Shown here piece by piece: positions 1 to 8,750 of a DNA stretch of 64,000 nucleotides. A model generated the notes under the pieces. The model ran no database searches. It saw only the letters and a list, made by a program, of their open reading frames with translations, and had not been told where the DNA came from. The stretch comes from Enterobacter sp. SA187 (GTDB taxonomy: Bacteria; Pseudomonadota; Gammaproteobacteria; Enterobacterales; Enterobacteriaceae), in contig NZ_CP019113.1 in the NCBI RefSeq assembly GCF_001888805.2, forward strand, positions 558,001-622,000. Reading direction: 5' to 3'. How positions within the stretch are numbered: the first letter of the stretch is position 1; each line of letters starts with the position of its first letter. The translations under genes and the position numbers were made by a program.

Positions 1-1721
1 TCCTCGGCAAAATGGATCCGGCAGAACTCGACAAAAATCAGCAAAGCCGATTCTGGCAGGCGGGCATTACCGCCCAGCAGGGTCGCCCTTCCCTGACGCT
101 GTTGCGGGCGCTGATTGCGCAGGAGCCGCTGCTGGCGGCGAAAGAAAAGCAGGCCAACATAGACGCCACCTGGCAGGCACTGTCGCAGATGACGCCGGAA
201 CAGGCGCAGGCGCTGGTGATCAATGCCGATGAAAACGTGCTGCAGGGCTGGCTGGATCTGCAACGCGTCTGGTTTGATAACCGTAACGATCCCAACATGC
301 TGAAAGCGGGCATCAGCGACTGGCAGGTGCGTTATCCGCAAAACCCTGGCGCGAAAATGCTGCCGTCGCAGCTGGTGAACGTGCAGAACTTTACCCCGGC
401 CTCCACCAGCAAAATTGCCCTGCTGCTGCCGTTGAACGGTCAGGCGGCGGTATTTGGCCGTACCATCCAGCAGGGTTTTGAAGCGGCGAAGAACGGCGTC
501 GCTGCCGTATCAGGTCCGGCTACGCCTGCCCAGGTTGCGCAGGCCGCCACCACTGAAGAAAGCAGCGCGCCCGCGGACGTCGTCAGCCCGTCGGCGGCGC
601 AGGTTGGCGATATCAGCGGTGAAGATCAGCCGCAGCCGGAAGCACAACCGACAGAGGCTGCTACGCCAGCGCCGTCCGCTGATGCGCCAGTGGCAGCCAC
701 TGAAACAGCAGCCGCTCCGCCTTCAGCGGTCAGCACGCCCGCTAACCCTGGCGCGCAGCTAAAAGTGTATGACACCACCACGCAGCCGCTGGATCAGATC
801 CTCACCCAGGTTCAGCAGGATGGCGCCAGCATTGTGGTGGGGCCGCTGCTGAAATCTAACGTCGAAGAGCTGATGAAGAGCAATACGGCGCTTAACGTGC
901 TGGCCCTTAACCAGCCGGAAACCGTCGAGAGCCGGGCGAATATCTGTTACTTCGCCCTGTCGCCGGAAGATGAAGCCCGCGATGCGGCGCACCACATCTG
1001 GGATCAGGGCCACCGCGCGCCGTTAATGCTGGTGCCGCGCAGTACGCTTGGCGATCGCGTCACCAACGCTTTTGCCGATGAGTGGCAAAAACTCGGCGGC
1101 GGTACGGTGCTGCAACAGAAATTTGGTTCCACAGCAGAACTGAAGATGGGCATTAACAGCAATTCCGGTATCGCGCTCACCGGCAGCCCGGTGACCGCCA
1201 GCCTGCCTGCGCAGCAGAGCGTCACTATCGGCGGCCTGACCATTCCGGCGCCGCCCAGCGATGCGCAAATCAGCGGCGGCGGTAATGTTGATGCAGCCTA
1301 TATTCTGGCAACGCCGGATGAAATTGCGCTTATCAAACCGATGATCGCCATGCGCAACGGCAGCCAGAGCCATGCCACGCTGTACGCCAGTTCCCGCAGT
1401 GCGAAAGGCATTGCCGGTCCGGATTTCCGTCTTGAGATGGAAGGCCTGCAATACAGCGAGATCCCGATGCTGGCGGGCAGCAATCCGGCGCTGATGCAGC
1501 AGGCGCTCAGCAGCGTGAACAACGATTATTCACTGGCGCGTCTGTATGCCATGGGCGTGGATGCCTGGGCGCTGGCTAATCATTTCTCGCAAATGCGCCA
1601 GGTGCCGGGCTTTGAGATTAACGGCAACACCGGCGACCTTTCCGCCACTCAGGATTGTGTGATTAACAGGAAGTTATCATGGCTGAAATACCAACAGGGG
1701 CAGATCGTCCCGGCCGGTTAA
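1..1721 (+). CDS. lpoA: LpoA, outer-membrane lipoprotein activator of PBP1a (5' partial)
   Basis: The reading frame is open from the left edge (codons in frame with position 3) to a stop at 1719-1721. The signal peptide, lipobox and first part of the TPR-like N-terminal domain lie outside the window. About 572 codons are visible, against a family length near 680-700. LpoA reaches from the outer membrane to stimulate the peptidoglycan transpeptidase PBP1a. The C-terminal half looks like a periplasmic-binding-protein fold (KIALLLPLNGQAAVFG, later GASIVVGPLLKSNVEEL). Between those segments, nt 501-752 encode about 84 residues rich in Ala, Pro, Glu and Thr, which looks like a disordered insertion. 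The stop lies 40 bp inside yraN, so translation is probably coupled. Confidence 0.97.
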   Translation, partial: LGKMDPAELDKNQQSRFWQAGITAQQGRPSLTLLRALIAQEPLLAAKEKQANIDATWQALSQMTPEQAQALVINADENVLQGWLDLQRVWFDNRNDPNMLKAGISDWQVRYPQNPGAKMLPSQLVNVQNFTPASTSKIALLLPLNGQAAVFGRTIQQGFEAAKNGVAAVSGPATPAQVAQAATTEESSAPADVVSPSAAQVGDISGEDQPQPEAQPTEAATPAPSADAPVAATETAAAPPSAVSTPANPGAQLKVYDTTTQPLDQILTQVQQDGASIVVGPLLKSNVEELMKSNTALNVLALNQPETVESRANICYFALSPEDEARDAAHHIWDQGHRAPLMLVPRSTLGDRVTNAFADEWQKLGGGTVLQQKFGSTAELKMGINSNSGIALTGSPVTASLPAQQSVTIGGLTIPAPPSDAQISGGGNVDAAYILATPDEIALIKPMIAMRNGSQSHATLYASSRSAKGIAGPDFRLEMEGLQYSEIPMLAGSNPALMQQALSSVNNDYSLARLYAMGVDAWALANHFSQMRQVPGFEINGNTGDLSATQDCVINRKLSWLKYQQGQIVPAG

Positions 1722-2074
1722 CGCGTAAACAGACCGGCGAGGCGTGGGAAGTACGCGCGCGTCGCTGGCTGGAAGGCAAAGGACTGCGTTTTATCGCCGC
1801 CAACGTGCATGCGCGTGGCGGCGAAATTGATCTGATAATGAAACACGGGCCGACGACGGTCTTCATTGAAGTTCGCTACCGCAAAACGGCGACATTCGGC
1901 GGCGCTGCGGCCAGCGTTACCCGGCAAAAACAGTTGCGATTGCTGCAAACCGCGCGTTTGTGGCTTGCCCGGCACAATGGGAGTTTTGACACTGTGGATT
2001 GCCGGTTCGATGTGGTAGCCTTCACCGGAAATGATGTTGAGTGGATACAAGACGCCTTTAACGACCACTCATAA
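1679..2074 (+). CDS. yraN: YraN, UPF0102 family endonuclease-like protein
   Basis: A 131-residue protein, the usual family length. The central GGEIDLIM and FIEVRYRK motifs are the acidic/Lys pattern of the PD-(D/E)XK nuclease-like fold assigned to UPF0102. Its biochemical function is not established. The ATG at 1679 follows a Shine-Dalgarno-like AGGAAG and lies inside the lpoA 3' end, which argues for translational coupling. It is the second gene of lpoA-yraN-diaA-dolP. Confidence 0.93.
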   Translation: MAEIPTGADRPGRLTRKQTGEAWEVRARRWLEGKGLRFIAANVHARGGEIDLIMKHGPTTVFIEVRYRKTATFGGAAASVTRQKQLRLLQTARLWLARHNGSFDTVDCRFDVVAFTGNDVEWIQDAFNDHS

Positions 2075-2097
2075 TTGCTGAAATAATAGGGATTATC

Positions 2098-2688
2098 GTG
2101 CTCGAAAGAATTAAAGTCTGCTTTACGGAAAGCATTCAAACCCAGATTGCGGCGGCGGAAGCGTTGCCGGATGCGATTTCCCGTGCTGCCATGACGCTGG
2201 TTCAGTCCCTGCTCAACGGCAACAAAATCCTCTGTTGTGGTAATGGCACCTCTGCCGCCAATGCACAGCATTTTGCTGCCAGCATGATCAATCGTTACGA
2301 AACAGACCGCCCCAGTTTACCCGCCATTGCACTTAATACCGATAACGTGGTCTTAACTGCGATCGCCAACGATCGCCGGCATGAAGAAATTTATGCCAAA
2401 CAGGTGCGGGCGCTGGGCCATGCGGGGGATGTGCTGCTGGCTATCTCCACCCGCGGCAACAGCCGCGACATTGTGAAAGCGGTGGAAGCGGCAGTGACAC
2501 GCGATATGACCATTGTCGCGCTGACAGGCTACGACGGCGGGGAACTGGCCGGGCTTCTGGGGCCTCAGGATGTTGAAATTCGTATACCGTCGCATCGAAG
2601 TGCACGTATTCATGAAATGCATATGTTGACGGTGAACTGCCTGTGCGATCTGATCGATAACACGCTTTTTCCACACCAGGATGATTAA
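2098..2688 (+). CDS. diaA: DiaA, DnaA initiator-associating SIS-domain protein
   Basis: A 196-residue single-SIS protein. The phosphosugar-isomerase-like motif GNGTSAANAQHF sits at residues 49-60 and a second SIS segment is LLAISTRGNSRDI. In E. coli, DiaA is a homotetramer that binds DnaA and promotes its assembly on oriC, so initiation is timely. The start is GTG at 2098; the product aligns with the family from its first residue and AGGGAT lies just upstream. It sits 23 bp after yraN and 9 bp before dolP. Confidence 0.96.
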   Translation: MLERIKVCFTESIQTQIAAAEALPDAISRAAMTLVQSLLNGNKILCCGNGTSAANAQHFAASMINRYETDRPSLPAIALNTDNVVLTAIANDRRHEEIYAKQVRALGHAGDVLLAISTRGNSRDIVKAVEAAVTRDMTIVALTGYDGGELAGLLGPQDVEIRIPSHRSARIHEMHMLTVNCLCDLIDNTLFPHQDD

Positions 2689-2697
2689 GGAGTACAC

Positions 2698-3273
2698 ATG
2701 AAGGCATTTTCGCCCCTCGCAGTCCTTATTTCCGCATTATTGCTTCAGGGATGTGTAGCTGCTGCGGTCGTAGGAACGGCAGCGGTGGGCACGAAAGCGG
2801 CAACGGATCCGCGTACCGTGGGTACGCAAGTGGATGACGGCACGCTGGAGGTACGCGTAAACAGCGCGCTGTCGAAAGACGAACAGATTAAGAAAAACAC
2901 CCGCATTAACGTGACCGCTTATCAGGGCAAAGTCCTGCTGGTGGGACAGTCTCCGGACAGTTCGCTCTCCGCACGCGCCAAACAGATCGCGATGGGCGTG
3001 GAAGGCACCACCGAAGTATATAACGAGATCCGTCAGGGTCAGCCGATTGGGCTGGGCACGGCATCATCGGATACCTGGATCACCACCAAAGTTCGTTCGC
3101 AGCTGTTAGGCAGCGATCAGGTGAAATCTTCGAACGTGAAGGTGACCACCGAGAACGGCGAAGTGTTCCTGTTAGGGCTGGTGACCGAACGTGAAGCGCA
3201 GGCTGCGGCGGATATCGCCAGCCGGGTGAGCGGCGTGAAGCACGTGACAACGGCCTTCACCTTTATTAAATAA
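2698..3273 (+). CDS. dolP: DolP (YraP), two-BON-domain outer-membrane lipoprotein
   Basis: A 191-residue lipoprotein. Residues 1-18 form a short signal peptide and the lipobox LLQG is followed by Cys19, the predicted lipidation site. Two BON domains follow, at roughly residues 46-115 and 124-191. In E. coli, DolP binds anionic phospholipid, localises to division sites, supports outer-membrane integrity and is linked to BAM and septal amidase regulation. AAGGAG precedes the ATG. It is the last gene of the lpoA cluster; a hairpin at 3288-3308 follows. Confidence 0.96.
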   Translation: MKAFSPLAVLISALLLQGCVAAAVVGTAAVGTKAATDPRTVGTQVDDGTLEVRVNSALSKDEQIKKNTRINVTAYQGKVLLVGQSPDSSLSARAKQIAMGVEGTTEVYNEIRQGQPIGLGTASSDTWITTKVRSQLLGSDQVKSSNVKVTTENGEVFLLGLVTEREAQAAADIASRVSGVKHVTTAFTFIK

Positions 3274-3287
3274 TCCACTCATGTTAA

Positions 3288-3308
3288 CCCTCTCCCGTCG
3301 GGAGAGGG
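3288..3308. terminator. Hairpin between convergent dolP and yraQ
   Basis: A perfect 9-bp stem (CCCTCTCCC / GGGAGAGGG) closes a 3-nt loop. It lies 14 bp after dolP and 9 bp before the end of the oppositely oriented yraQ. U-tracts are poor on both strands, so termination in either direction is inferred from position. Similar short hairpins are common at enterobacterial gene ends. Confidence 0.55.
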
Positions 3309-3317
3309 TGTCAAATC

Positions 3318-4355
3318 TCACACCAGCGCGAGCGCGCCGACAATCATCCCGCACAATGCCACCAGCGCACCGGTAAGCCACAGAGCTTTCGCCGGGAACG
3401 ACTTACGCAGCATAATCAGCGACGGCAGACTGACCGCCGGCAAGGTGATGAGCAGCGCCAGCGCAGGCGCGGTGCCCATGCCAGCCAGCATCATGGTCTG
3501 CACAATGGGGATCTCGGCAGCCGTTGGGATAACGAACAGACAGCCGACGATCGCCATGGCGACGATCCACAGTATTGAGTTATCGATCGCGCCATCCGCA
3601 TGAGGAAACAGCCAGACGCGCGCCGCTCCCAACACCAGCACGGCAAGGATATACACCGGAATGGTGCTCCAGAACAGCGACCAGAGCGCTTTACCCCAGC
3701 GGGTCATAAAACCGCCCTGCGCCTGCGGGACCGCCACTTCCACCGGTTCAACCGGCTGCGCGCGATCTTTCACCAGATGCTGCACCACGGCCGCCACCCC
3801 GATCACCGTGACCAGCCCGGCCACCAGACGGATCAACGCAAAGTGCCAGCCGAGCACAAAGCCCATAAATACCAGGGTCGCGGGATTAAGTAACGGGTTT
3901 CCCATCCAGAATGCCAGCGCCCCGCCCATGGAAACCTGCTGACGACGCATACCCGCCGTCACTGGCGCAGCACAGCAGGAGCACATCATTCCCGGCAGGG
4001 AAAACAGCGTGCCGAGGAGCGTGCCGCGAAAGCGCGGCTGTCCGAGGGTGCGCAGCAGCCAGTCACGCGGGATCAGCACCTGAATCAGGGAACCGAGCAG
4101 TACGCCAAGCACGGCGGCTTTCCAGACGGCAAGGAAATAGACCATGGCGTAATCCAGCGCCGCCTGTAACGGGCTGCTGGCCGCCTGGCCGAGAATAGAT
4201 TTACCGATGCTGTGCGTTTCGGCGGCAGTGAAGGCTTTACTGTAGTACGGCTGCCATTTCACATACCAGAGTCCGATAATAACGACGAGAAAAAAGAGTG
4301 CGGGTTTCCACCATTGGACAGGGGCAACCGCCTGAGATGAAGACTGACCAGTCAT
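3318..4355 (-). CDS. yraQ: YraQ, predicted inner-membrane permease (DUF318/UPF0718 type)
   Basis: A 345-residue polytopic membrane protein with about eight to ten hydrophobic segments. It belongs to the permease family that includes ArsP-like transporters. A Cys-rich motif in a transmembrane region, PGMMCSCCAAPVTAGMRRQ, is the conspicuous conserved feature and could bind a metal or thiol-reactive substrate. The substrate is unknown. The ATG at 4355 is followed by a soluble, polar N-terminus (MTGQSSSQ). It is convergent with dolP and co-oriented with yraR, 69 bp away. Confidence 0.92.
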   Translation of the reverse strand: MTGQSSSQAVAPVQWWKPALFFLVVIIGLWYVKWQPYYSKAFTAAETHSIGKSILGQAASSPLQAALDYAMVYFLAVWKAAVLGVLLGSLIQVLIPRDWLLRTLGQPRFRGTLLGTLFSLPGMMCSCCAAPVTAGMRRQQVSMGGALAFWMGNPLLNPATLVFMGFVLGWHFALIRLVAGLVTVIGVAAVVQHLVKDRAQPVEPVEVAVPQAQGGFMTRWGKALWSLFWSTIPVYILAVLVLGAARVWLFPHADGAIDNSILWIVAMAIVGCLFVIPTAAEIPIVQTMMLAGMGTAPALALLITLPAVSLPSLIMLRKSFPAKALWLTGALVALCGMIVGALALV

Positions 4356-4424
4356 AGCATTTTCCAGGAGTAATGTTTTATTAAGCCGGAAAATACTACG
4401 CCTGCGAACCGCTTTTGGAAACGA

Positions 4425-5072
4425 TTAATCCCGTGCGCGTTGGGCGATTTCCCGTAACTGCGCGGAATCCAGTACCGTTACGCCTTCCTGCGCCGGAGAA
4501 AGCGCGGTGATCAGCATGGCTTTTGCCACATCACGCGCCTCAATGGATTTCCAGTTTCCTGGCAGCAGACGGAATAATGGCGCCATCAGCGACTCATTGA
4601 AGCGTTTTTTATTGCGGTCGCCGAGCAGCATCGACGGGCGGGCCAGGGTCAGCCGGGGCCAGTGCTGCGCCTTCAGCGCTTCTTCCATCTCGCCCTTAAC
4701 GCGATTATAGAAAAAGGGGGAATGAGGATTCGCGCCCGTGGCGCTGACCACCAGCATATGTTTCGCCCCCAGGCGCTGGCCGGTAATGGCCGTGTCCACC
4801 ACCAGCGTATAATCAGCATGAATGAAGGCTTCTTTGCTGCCCGCCTCGCGGCGCGTGGTGCCCAGGCAGCAAAACACAATATCCAGCGGATCTTTTACCT
4901 GCGCCAGCGCATCGCTGAGCTGCGGATCGTGCGGATTAAACACGTCGTAAGCGTCCGCTAACGGGCGGCGCGTGGGCGCGGCGATGGCGGTGATTTCCGG
5001 TGTCTGCCTGAGCATACGCAGCAGGTGTCCCCCTACCAGGCCGGTCGCGCCGGTGATCATTACCTGAGTCAT
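4425..5072 (-). CDS. yraR: YraR, atypical short-chain NAD(P)-binding oxidoreductase-like protein
   Basis: A 215-residue Rossmann-fold protein of the NAD(P)-binding family. The glycine-rich dinucleotide motif GATGLVGGHLL is at the N-terminus, with VFCCLGTTRREAG and FYNRVKGEMEEAL further on. I chose the ATG at 5072 because AAGGAGATG precedes it and it matches the family N-terminus; an in-frame extension of 11 codons upstream lacks family support. The substrate is unknown. It is divergent from yhbO. Confidence 0.9.
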   Translation of the reverse strand: MTQVMITGATGLVGGHLLRMLRQTPEITAIAAPTRRPLADAYDVFNPHDPQLSDALAQVKDPLDIVFCCLGTTRREAGSKEAFIHADYTLVVDTAITGQRLGAKHMLVVSATGANPHSPFFYNRVKGEMEEALKAQHWPRLTLARPSMLLGDRNKKRFNESLMAPLFRLLPGNWKSIEARDVAKAMLITALSPAQEGVTVLDSAQLREIAQRARD

Positions 5073-5200
5073 CTCATCTCCTTTGCAGATTAGTCCGCCT
5101 TGCAATGTCGCGTCACTGAACCAGACTTAACAGTACTCTTCGTCATTATTAACGATTTATGGCGAAATCACCTGTCTGAACCCAAAACAGCGGAGGAAAT

Positions 5201-5719
5201 ATGGGCAAGAAGATTGCAGTCTTGATAACCGACGAGTTTGAAGATTCAGAATTTACGTCACCTGCCGAAGCGTTTCGTAAAGCCGGCCATGAGGTGATCA
5301 CCATTGAGATGGAAGCCGGGAAAACGGTCAAAGGTAAGAAAGGGGAAGCCAGCATCACTATCGATAAAGCTATCGATGAAGTGAAACCTGACGAGTTCGA
5401 TGCGCTGTTACTGCCGGGCGGTCACTCGCCGGACACCCTGCGCGGCGACGATCGCTTTGTTACCTTTACCCGTGAATTTGTGGATTCCGGTAAACCCGTG
5501 TTTGCCATCTGTCACGGCCCGCAACTGCTGATCAGCGCCGAAGTGGTACGCGGACGTAAGCTCACCACGGTGAAACCTATTGTTATCGATCTGAAAAACG
5601 CCGGTGCGGATTTCTATGACCAGGAAGTGGTCATAGATAATAACCAGATCGTCACCAGCCGTACCCCGGACGATCTGCCCGCCTTTAACCGCGAAGCCCT
5701 GCGCTTACTCGGCAGCTGA
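5201..5719 (+). CDS. yhbO: YhbO, DJ-1/PfpI family stress protein (deglycase 2)
   Basis: A 172-residue class I glutamine-amidotransferase-like protein. The nucleophile elbow AICHGPQ places the reactive cysteine at residue 104, and Glu12-Asp-Glu-Phe-Glu is the conserved N-terminal acidic patch. E. coli YhbO protects against oxidative, thermal, UV and pH stress and has been reported to repair glyoxal-damaged protein and nucleotides; that activity is debated. GGAGG lies 6 bp before the ATG. The 3' end overlaps convergent yhbP by 15 bp. Confidence 0.95.
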   Translation: MGKKIAVLITDEFEDSEFTSPAEAFRKAGHEVITIEMEAGKTVKGKKGEASITIDKAIDEVKPDEFDALLLPGGHSPDTLRGDDRFVTFTREFVDSGKPVFAICHGPQLLISAEVVRGRKLTTVKPIVIDLKNAGADFYDQEVVIDNNQIVTSRTPDDLPAFNREALRLLGS

Positions 5720-6142
5720 GTCGCGCAACCAGTGAAGTTTTTTCCCGAAGCCCAGGGTGTTATCGGTAAATTTGATCTCGTCCGGGAGGATCTCCCAGAC
5801 GGGGGCCGATAACGCTCTGGCCACCGGAAAGCGGCGATTATACTGCGCGCGCGGTACGTCGCTTTCTTCCTCGCTCAGTCGGCGGATCTTCCCTTTGAAC
5901 TGCACGCCGCGGATCAGCGCGACGGTTTTCGGCTGCCCGTTTATGGTGCCCGCCACCGGCGCGTTTTGCCCGGTCATCTGCGCATGGCGGGTGTGATCTT
6001 CACTCAGCACGTAGAACGCCACTTTTACGGGATCGTAGAGATAGAAGGCGTTTGCGCACCACAGTTCCCCGTCGCGGGTGACACACCAGCTCAGCACATG
6101 TTGTCTGGCCAGCCAGCGATTAATGGCGGCGAGTGATTCCAT
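5705..6142 (-). CDS. yhbP: YhbP, UPF0306 family protein
   Basis: A 145-residue protein that matches the UPF0306 family over its full length (e.g. PKTVALIRGVQFKG and FTDNTLGFGKK). The family is thought to adopt the FMN-binding split-barrel fold of pyridoxamine-phosphate-oxidase-like proteins, but no activity is known. It is convergent with yhbO (15 bp overlap) and divergent from yhbQ, whose start is 53 bp away. Confidence 0.9.
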   Translation of the reverse strand: MESLAAINRWLARQHVLSWCVTRDGELWCANAFYLYDPVKVAFYVLSEDHTRHAQMTGQNAPVAGTINGQPKTVALIRGVQFKGKIRRLSEEESDVPRAQYNRRFPVARALSAPVWEILPDEIKFTDNTLGFGKKLHWLRDSAAE

Positions 6143-6195
6143 CTGACTTCTTCCTCATGCTATGGTGCGCTCACCTTAACATAGTGAACGCTGTA

Positions 6196-6498
6196 ATGAC
6201 GCCCTGGTCTGTTTATCTTATTCGCACCGCTGATGATTCGCTCTATACCGGCATTACCACGGACGTATCCCGCCGCTTCAGCCAGCATCAGTCGGGCAAA
6301 GGCGCAAAGGCGCTGCGGGGTAAAGGCGAGCTGCGGCTGGCCTTTACGGCGCAGGTTGGTGAACGCTCGCTTGCATTGCGGATCGAATACCGGATCAAAC
6401 AACTGACGAAGCGCCAGAAAGAGCGCCTCGTCAGCGGGGATGGTTCATTTGAAGCGCTGTTAGCCAGCCTGCAAATGCCTGCGCTTAAAAGCGATTGA
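6196..6498 (+). CDS. yhbQ: YhbQ, GIY-YIG nuclease superfamily protein
   Basis: A 100-residue single-domain GIY-YIG protein. The signature appears as VYLIRTADD followed by LYTGITTD, with the conserved Arg in VSRRFSQH and the acidic residue in LRIEYRIKQL. YhbQ family members have been described as DNA endonucleases with a proposed repair role. The ATG at 6196 gives the family length; an upstream in-frame ATG at 6133 would add 21 residues not seen in relatives. The 3' end overlaps yhbS by 14 bp. Confidence 0.92.
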   Translation: MTPWSVYLIRTADDSLYTGITTDVSRRFSQHQSGKGAKALRGKGELRLAFTAQVGERSLALRIEYRIKQLTKRQKERLVSGDGSFEALLASLQMPALKSD

Positions 6499-6988
6499 AA
6501 TGATCGTGATACTCCACCAGCCCGGTTACGCCGTTGAAGGCGTCATCCGCCAGCCGATGGACGTGGAAGGCGGTTTCCGTACCCGGCCAGCGGCAATGCA
6601 GATCGTAATGCGCCGCCCGCTCAAAACCGAGGCGGTCATAGAATGCCGCATCTCCTAAGGCTACCACGGCGGCATAGCCAAATTCATTGAGTGAATCCAG
6701 CCCTTCATACACCAGTTGCCGCGCGAGACCCTGCCCACGGTAATCTTCGTTAATGGCCAGCGGCGCAAGCCCTACCCACTGCAAATCCTCACCCTGCACA
6801 GAGACCGGGCTGAAGGCGACATAACCCACCACCTGCCCTTCGTCATCTGTCGCCACCAGACCCAGCGTGATCAAACCATCTTCACGCAGATCATGTACCA
6901 GACCCGCTTCGCCATCGCCCGGATAAGCGCGACGAAGTAATGCGTCAATGCCTGGCGCATCAATGGGGATTTCAACTCTAATCAGCAT
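6485..6988 (-). CDS. yhbS: YhbS, GNAT-family N-acetyltransferase
   Basis: A 167-residue GNAT protein. The acetyl-CoA-binding motif A is DYRGQGLARQLVYEG, preceded by the strand WVGLAPLAI and followed by FYDRLGFERA. The substrate cannot be read from the sequence. The start overlaps the ubiT 3' end by 7 bp, so yhbS is probably translated from a ubiT-yhbS mRNA. The 3' end overlaps convergent yhbQ by 14 bp. Confidence 0.92.
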   Translation of the reverse strand: MLIRVEIPIDAPGIDALLRRAYPGDGEAGLVHDLREDGLITLGLVATDDEGQVVGYVAFSPVSVQGEDLQWVGLAPLAINEDYRGQGLARQLVYEGLDSLNEFGYAAVVALGDAAFYDRLGFERAAHYDLHCRWPGTETAFHVHRLADDAFNGVTGLVEYHDHFNRF

Positions 6989-7506
6989 GGTTCACCTACA
7001 GAAAGAGGTTTAGTTTCAGGGGGCGTTTTCAGGCCCGCTTCAACAAATTCCGCCAGTTGCATGAGCAGAACGCGTAACGGCTTCGGCATCTGCTCAGGTT
7101 CAATGGCGTCCATCAGGTTTTTGACGTACAGACCCAGTTCAGTATCACCTTCAATCACCAGACGGCGCTGGAAGAACAGCGTATCCGGATCCTGCTTGCG
7201 GGCCGCGATCATCAGCAGATCGCTGGCATCCGCGCTGAAGCTGACGTCGGCATTGGCAGACTGGCGCACGATTAACTGACCGTTCTCAACGGAGGTGAAC
7301 CACTGAAGGCCAATGTCACGCACCTCGATACTTAACCAGCGTCCTTCGAGAAACTCAAGTTCTCCATCCGCCAGCGCCTGCTGAAACTGCCAGCGCAGGA
7401 CCTGTTCCAGTACCTGGCGTTTAAGGGCGAAAGGCGCGAGCTTCACAGGCACACTCAGTAAAGACGGACCCGCGAGAACGAGACGTGAGCGCAGTTTATC
7501 CAACAC
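6982..7506 (-). CDS. ubiT: UbiT (YhbT), SCP2-domain accessory factor for anaerobic ubiquinone synthesis
   Basis: A 174-residue protein with one SCP2 sterol-carrier-like lipid-binding domain (roughly 45-145). In E. coli, UbiT with UbiU and UbiV makes ubiquinone without oxygen, probably by binding the isoprenoid intermediates. I chose the GTG at 7506 because AGGGAG lies 8 nt upstream and the product then starts MLDKLRS as in relatives; an ATG at 7512 is only 2 nt from that Shine-Dalgarno and would add two residues. It is divergent from ubiUV. Confidence 0.93.
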   Translation of the reverse strand: MLDKLRSRLVLAGPSLLSVPVKLAPFALKRQVLEQVLRWQFQQALADGELEFLEGRWLSIEVRDIGLQWFTSVENGQLIVRQSANADVSFSADASDLLMIAARKQDPDTLFFQRRLVIEGDTELGLYVKNLMDAIEPEQMPKPLRVLLMQLAEFVEAGLKTPPETKPLSVGEPC

Positions 7507-7747
7507 AAGCATTACTCCCTGAAATGATTAGTGCGCTTATTCTGCCACATCATACAAACGACATAGCGGCGCAAATCAACAATTACGACGAAGAAATACA
7601 GCATTATTGGTGTCATCAATACGCGATTAACTGCCTCAAATCAAAAATTGTCGCCGAAGGGTTAACTAAAATCCCAGTTCGTTAACAATTTTTGCACCTC
7701 TCAGGTGCGTCCGGGTCAGGCTGGCCCGTTGAACCGCAGGATATATT

Positions 7748-8743
7748 ATGGAGTTGCTCTGCCCGGCCGGAAATCTTCCGGCGCTAAAGGCGGCCATCGA
7801 GAACGGAGCCGACGCCGTCTATATCGGCCTGAAAGATGATACTAACGCCCGCCATTTTGCCGGACTTAACTTTACGGAGAAAAAGCTCCAGGAAGCAGTG
7901 AGCTATGTCCACCAGCACGGCAAAAAATTGCACATCGCCATTAACACTTTCGCCCACCCTGACGGCTATCAGCGCTGGCAGCGGGCGGTGGACATGGCGG
8001 CGCAGCTCGGCGCGGATGCGCTGATCCTCGCCGATCTGGCGATGCTCGAATACGCCGCGGAACGTTATCCCCATATTGAACGCCATGTCTCGGTACAGGC
8101 CTCGGCCACCAATGACGAAGCCATTCGTTTTTATCACCGCCATTTTGACGTGGCGCGCGTGGTGCTGCCGCGCGTGCTGTCGATCCATCAGGTGAAACAG
8201 CTCTCCCGCACCACGCCGGTTCCGCTGGAGGTGTTCGCCTTCGGCAGCCTGTGCATTATGGCGGAAGGACGCTGCTATTTATCCTCTTACCTGACCGGCG
8301 AATCGCCCAATACCGTGGGCGCCTGTTCACCGGCGCGCTTTGTGCGCTGGCAACAGACGCCGCAGGGGCTGGAATCACGCCTGAACGATGTGCTGATCGA
8401 CCGCTATCAGGAAGGGGAAAACGCCGGTTATCCGACGCTGTGCAAGGGGCGCTATCTGGTGGATGGCGAGCGCTATCACGCGCTGGAAGAGCCGACCAGT
8501 CTGAACACGCTGGAGCTGTTGCCGGAGCTGCTGGCGGCCAATATCGCCTCGGTGAAAATTGAAGGTCGTCAGCGCAGCCCGGCGTACGTCAGCCAGGTGG
8601 CTAAGGTCTGGCGTCAGGCTATCGATAAATGCATGGCCGCACCGGACGCCTACGCGCCGCAGGCGGCATGGATGGATACGCTGGGGGCGATGTCGGAAGG
8701 CACGCAAACGACGCTGGGCGCCTATCACCGTAAATGGCAGTGA
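7748..8743 (+). CDS. ubiU: UbiU (YhbU), U32-family subunit of O2-independent ubiquinone hydroxylation
   Basis: A 331-residue peptidase-U32-family protein. Conserved cysteines that ligate a 4Fe-4S cluster in the family are visible in CIMAEGRC, VGACSPAR and PTLCKGRY. With UbiV it forms a heterodimer that hydroxylates ubiquinone precursors anaerobically, using prephenate as the oxygen donor. The ATG at 7748 follows CAGGATAT. Its stop is 7 bp before ubiV. The leader holds two short hairpins (about 7693-7729). Confidence 0.95.
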   Translation: MELLCPAGNLPALKAAIENGADAVYIGLKDDTNARHFAGLNFTEKKLQEAVSYVHQHGKKLHIAINTFAHPDGYQRWQRAVDMAAQLGADALILADLAMLEYAAERYPHIERHVSVQASATNDEAIRFYHRHFDVARVVLPRVLSIHQVKQLSRTTPVPLEVFAFGSLCIMAEGRCYLSSYLTGESPNTVGACSPARFVRWQQTPQGLESRLNDVLIDRYQEGENAGYPTLCKGRYLVDGERYHALEEPTSLNTLELLPELLAANIASVKIEGRQRSPAYVSQVAKVWRQAIDKCMAAPDAYAPQAAWMDTLGAMSEGTQTTLGAYHRKWQ

Positions 8744-8750
8744 GAAACCA

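Noticed and set aside
7607..7619. FNR-box-like TTGGTGTCATCAA before ubiU
   Set aside because: Spacing is one base short and one half-site is imperfect, so not annotated as a binding site.
8559..8750. N-terminal extension of ubiV into ubiU
   Set aside because: The extension is out of frame with ubiU, Arg-rich and without homology; the family N-terminus is at 8751.
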